64,000 nt of DNA, taken from NCBI GenBank assembly GCA_943789425.1, contig CALSUB010000011.1, positions 84,890 through 148,889 of the forward strand, read 5' to 3'. Shown piece after piece: positions 63,047 to 64,000 of the stretch (position 1 is its first letter; every line of letters starts with the position of its first letter). The translations under genes and the position numbers were made by a program. The notes under the pieces were generated by a model. The model searched no databases and was not told where the DNA came from. It was given only the letters and a program-made list of their open reading frames with translations. The stretch is from an uncultured Luminiphilus sp. (GTDB taxonomy: Bacteria; Pseudomonadota; Gammaproteobacteria; Pseudomonadales; Halieaceae).

Positions 63047-64000
63047 TCAGTGGCTTCCTTGCTGATTGAGTGCTGTTGAACTGGAATCCTTCCCAGCGAA
63101 AAGAGGCAATGTCTCAGGGGGTGCTCGAGATGGTGGTGTCAGTAGCGGTAGGGAAGGGGTAGCCAGCTCTTTATCACGTAAGTGAGCCAGGATCCTGTCG
63201 ATGATGTCCTGATCCTCAATGCAAGCGATGACTTTCAACGACCCGCCACACCGGCCACAGGCCTCTATGTCAATATTGAAAACCCGCTTTAGGCGTTGCG
63301 CCCAGGACATCGCGACGTGCCGTTCAGCGGGTGAGCGAACTTCAGTATTGGCGATTCGGTTCACTCCTTTGCCACGTTTGGCCGGGGTGACCTCCCCACG
63401 CCATCGGTGGTTCGGTGCCAGTACGCCGTGATAGCGAGTGAGATTGACCCTGGGCTTGGGAACCAGTGCCGCCAATCGGGCTATGAAATCCACCGGCTCG
63501 AATGCTACCTGTGTTGTCCCATCCCGGTAGGGCGTCTTCAGGGTATAGACCACCTTGCCGGTGGAGCTGAGTGAGAGGCGGGGAACGGCTACGGCGGGGC
63601 GAGCAATATACCTACACAAGCGCTCGCGCTTGTCTTTTTGCGTTCCTTCGCAGCTCACCCCCGCGTGCAGGGAGAACCCATTTGCCTTGGCCACTCGCTC
63701 CAGTCCGGGGTCAGGCCGGTTCAGCGGGCGGATAGTGCGAATCATGAAGGCCTTGCGCCCTTGCTGTGGGCCGACGGCGATCCGGTAGGAGACGGAACTG
63801 CCGAGGATCTGAGGCATAGCATCGTTGTCTTCAGCAGGGTCGAGATCCAGCCAGGCGCTCTCGGTGTCCTGTTCCAGCAAACCCTGGCGTTCCAGGCAGC
63901 GACCTACACGCTGGCTGATCAGTTGAATCAACTCCTCCAACTCGTCTTTGTTCGGTGCCTTGACGCGTTGAAAGCGGGGCGGACGATCGTCGCGACACAC
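63047..64000 (-). CDS. IS91-family (Y2) transposase, 5'-truncated by window edge
   Basis: C-terminal 317 residues of a rolling-circle transposase of the Y2_Tnp type. Recognisable stretches are RLCRYIARPAVAVPRLSLS, KTPYRDGTTQVAFEPVDFIARLAALVPKPRVNLTRYHGVLAPNHRWR, and a C-terminal zinc-like CGRCGGSLKVIACIED followed by a helical region. The catalytic HUH/Y2 part lies mostly beyond 64000 or in the first residues seen, so integrity cannot be judged. The frame visible here is uninterrupted. Confidence 0.9.
   Translation of the reverse strand: MCRDDRPPRFQRVKAPNKDELEELIQLISQRVGRCLERQGLLEQDTESAWLDLDPAEDNDAMPQILGSSVSYRIAVGPQQGRKAFMIRTIRPLNRPDPGLERVAKANGFSLHAGVSCEGTQKDKRERLCRYIARPAVAVPRLSLSSTGKVVYTLKTPYRDGTTQVAFEPVDFIARLAALVPKPRVNLTRYHGVLAPNHRWRGEVTPAKRGKGVNRIANTEVRSPAERHVAMSWAQRLKRVFNIDIEACGRCGGSLKVIACIEDQDIIDRILAHLRDKELATPSLPLLTPPSRAPPETLPLFAGKDSSSTALNQQGSH

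Larger units (their letters stand above)
62858..64000 (-). mobile_element. IS91-family insertion element, partial (continues past the window)
   Basis: Composed of the Y2-type transposase gene (63047 to the window end) and about 190 bp of downstream sequence. The left boundary at 62857/62858 is inferred from a flanking GTTC; the other end is not in the window. Confidence 0.5.

Overview
The window is a dense, mostly housekeeping stretch of a gammaproteobacterial chromosome. Gene order is Pseudomonas-like: nadC/ampD/ampE; yciK-mupP-ubiG; gyrA-serC-pheA-tyrA-aroA-cmk-rpsA-ihfB; then comEA beside wbp-type glycan genes. The gene content suggests a marine Pseudomonadales/Cellvibrionales-type bacterium: a TonB-dependent thiamine receptor under a TPP riboswitch, Na+-coupled amino-acid symporters, and several acyl-CoA dehydrogenases. 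The lineage is inference. I see no tRNA, rRNA or CRISPR array.

Layout. 0-4.6 kb: an acyl-CoA dehydrogenase, an RraA-family protein, nadC, and ampD-ampE. 4.7-9.75 kb (minus strand): a thiamine salvage operon consisting of promoter, TPP riboswitch, TonB-dependent receptor, YkoF-like thiamine-binding protein, PnuT permease and a small-molecule kinase, with a translationally coupled ketopantoate-reductase-family gene at its end. 9.9-21.3 kb: a complete type II secretion operon, gspC to gspN, without a prepilin peptidase. 21.5-24.3 kb: two Na+ symporters (NSS and AGCS). 24.3-28.5 kb (minus): a protein-quality-control block of HtrA protease, HtpX, a 99-aa unknown, a membrane-anchored J-protein, a VWA protein and a 69-aa unknown, with msrA divergent beside it.

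29.3-35.4 kb (minus): rsmE, rimO, a DUF2244 protein, an RluA-family enzyme, pdxJ, a periplasmic cyclophilin, an SH3/coiled-coil protein and yciB. 35.5-39.6 kb (plus): a PHP phosphoesterase, a YciO-like protein, scpA, scpB (with an expanded acidic 5-residue repeat) and rluB. 39.6-43.1 kb (minus): yciK, mupP, ubiG and an MTA/SAH-deaminase-type hydrolase. 43.2-55.4 kb (plus): gyrA-serC-pheA-tyrA-aroA-cmk-rpsA, a strong terminator, then ihfB-lapA-lapB-pyrF.

55.5-59.9 kb: comEA followed by a three-gene glycan set (WbpV/K-like epimerase, WbpL/WecA-like glycosyl-1-phosphate transferase, WbpM-like dehydratase). In the sequence as given these three are broken by about nine frameshifts while their protein similarity stays clean. 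No other frameshift was noticed elsewhere in the window. This is either fresh decay of an O-antigen-type locus, slippage at short repeats, or locally poor sequence. 60-64 kb: a second acyl-CoA dehydrogenase, a convergent enoyl-CoA hydratase, and a 5'-truncated IS91-family transposase running off the window, with a plausible element end (GTTC flank plus a 9-bp tandem repeat) about 190 bp downstream of it.

The two most unusual spots are the VWA gene at about 28.2 kb and the frameshift cluster. The VWA gene has no ATG/GTG/TTG start before its metal-binding motif and lies in the same frame as the upstream small gene, separated only by a TAG.
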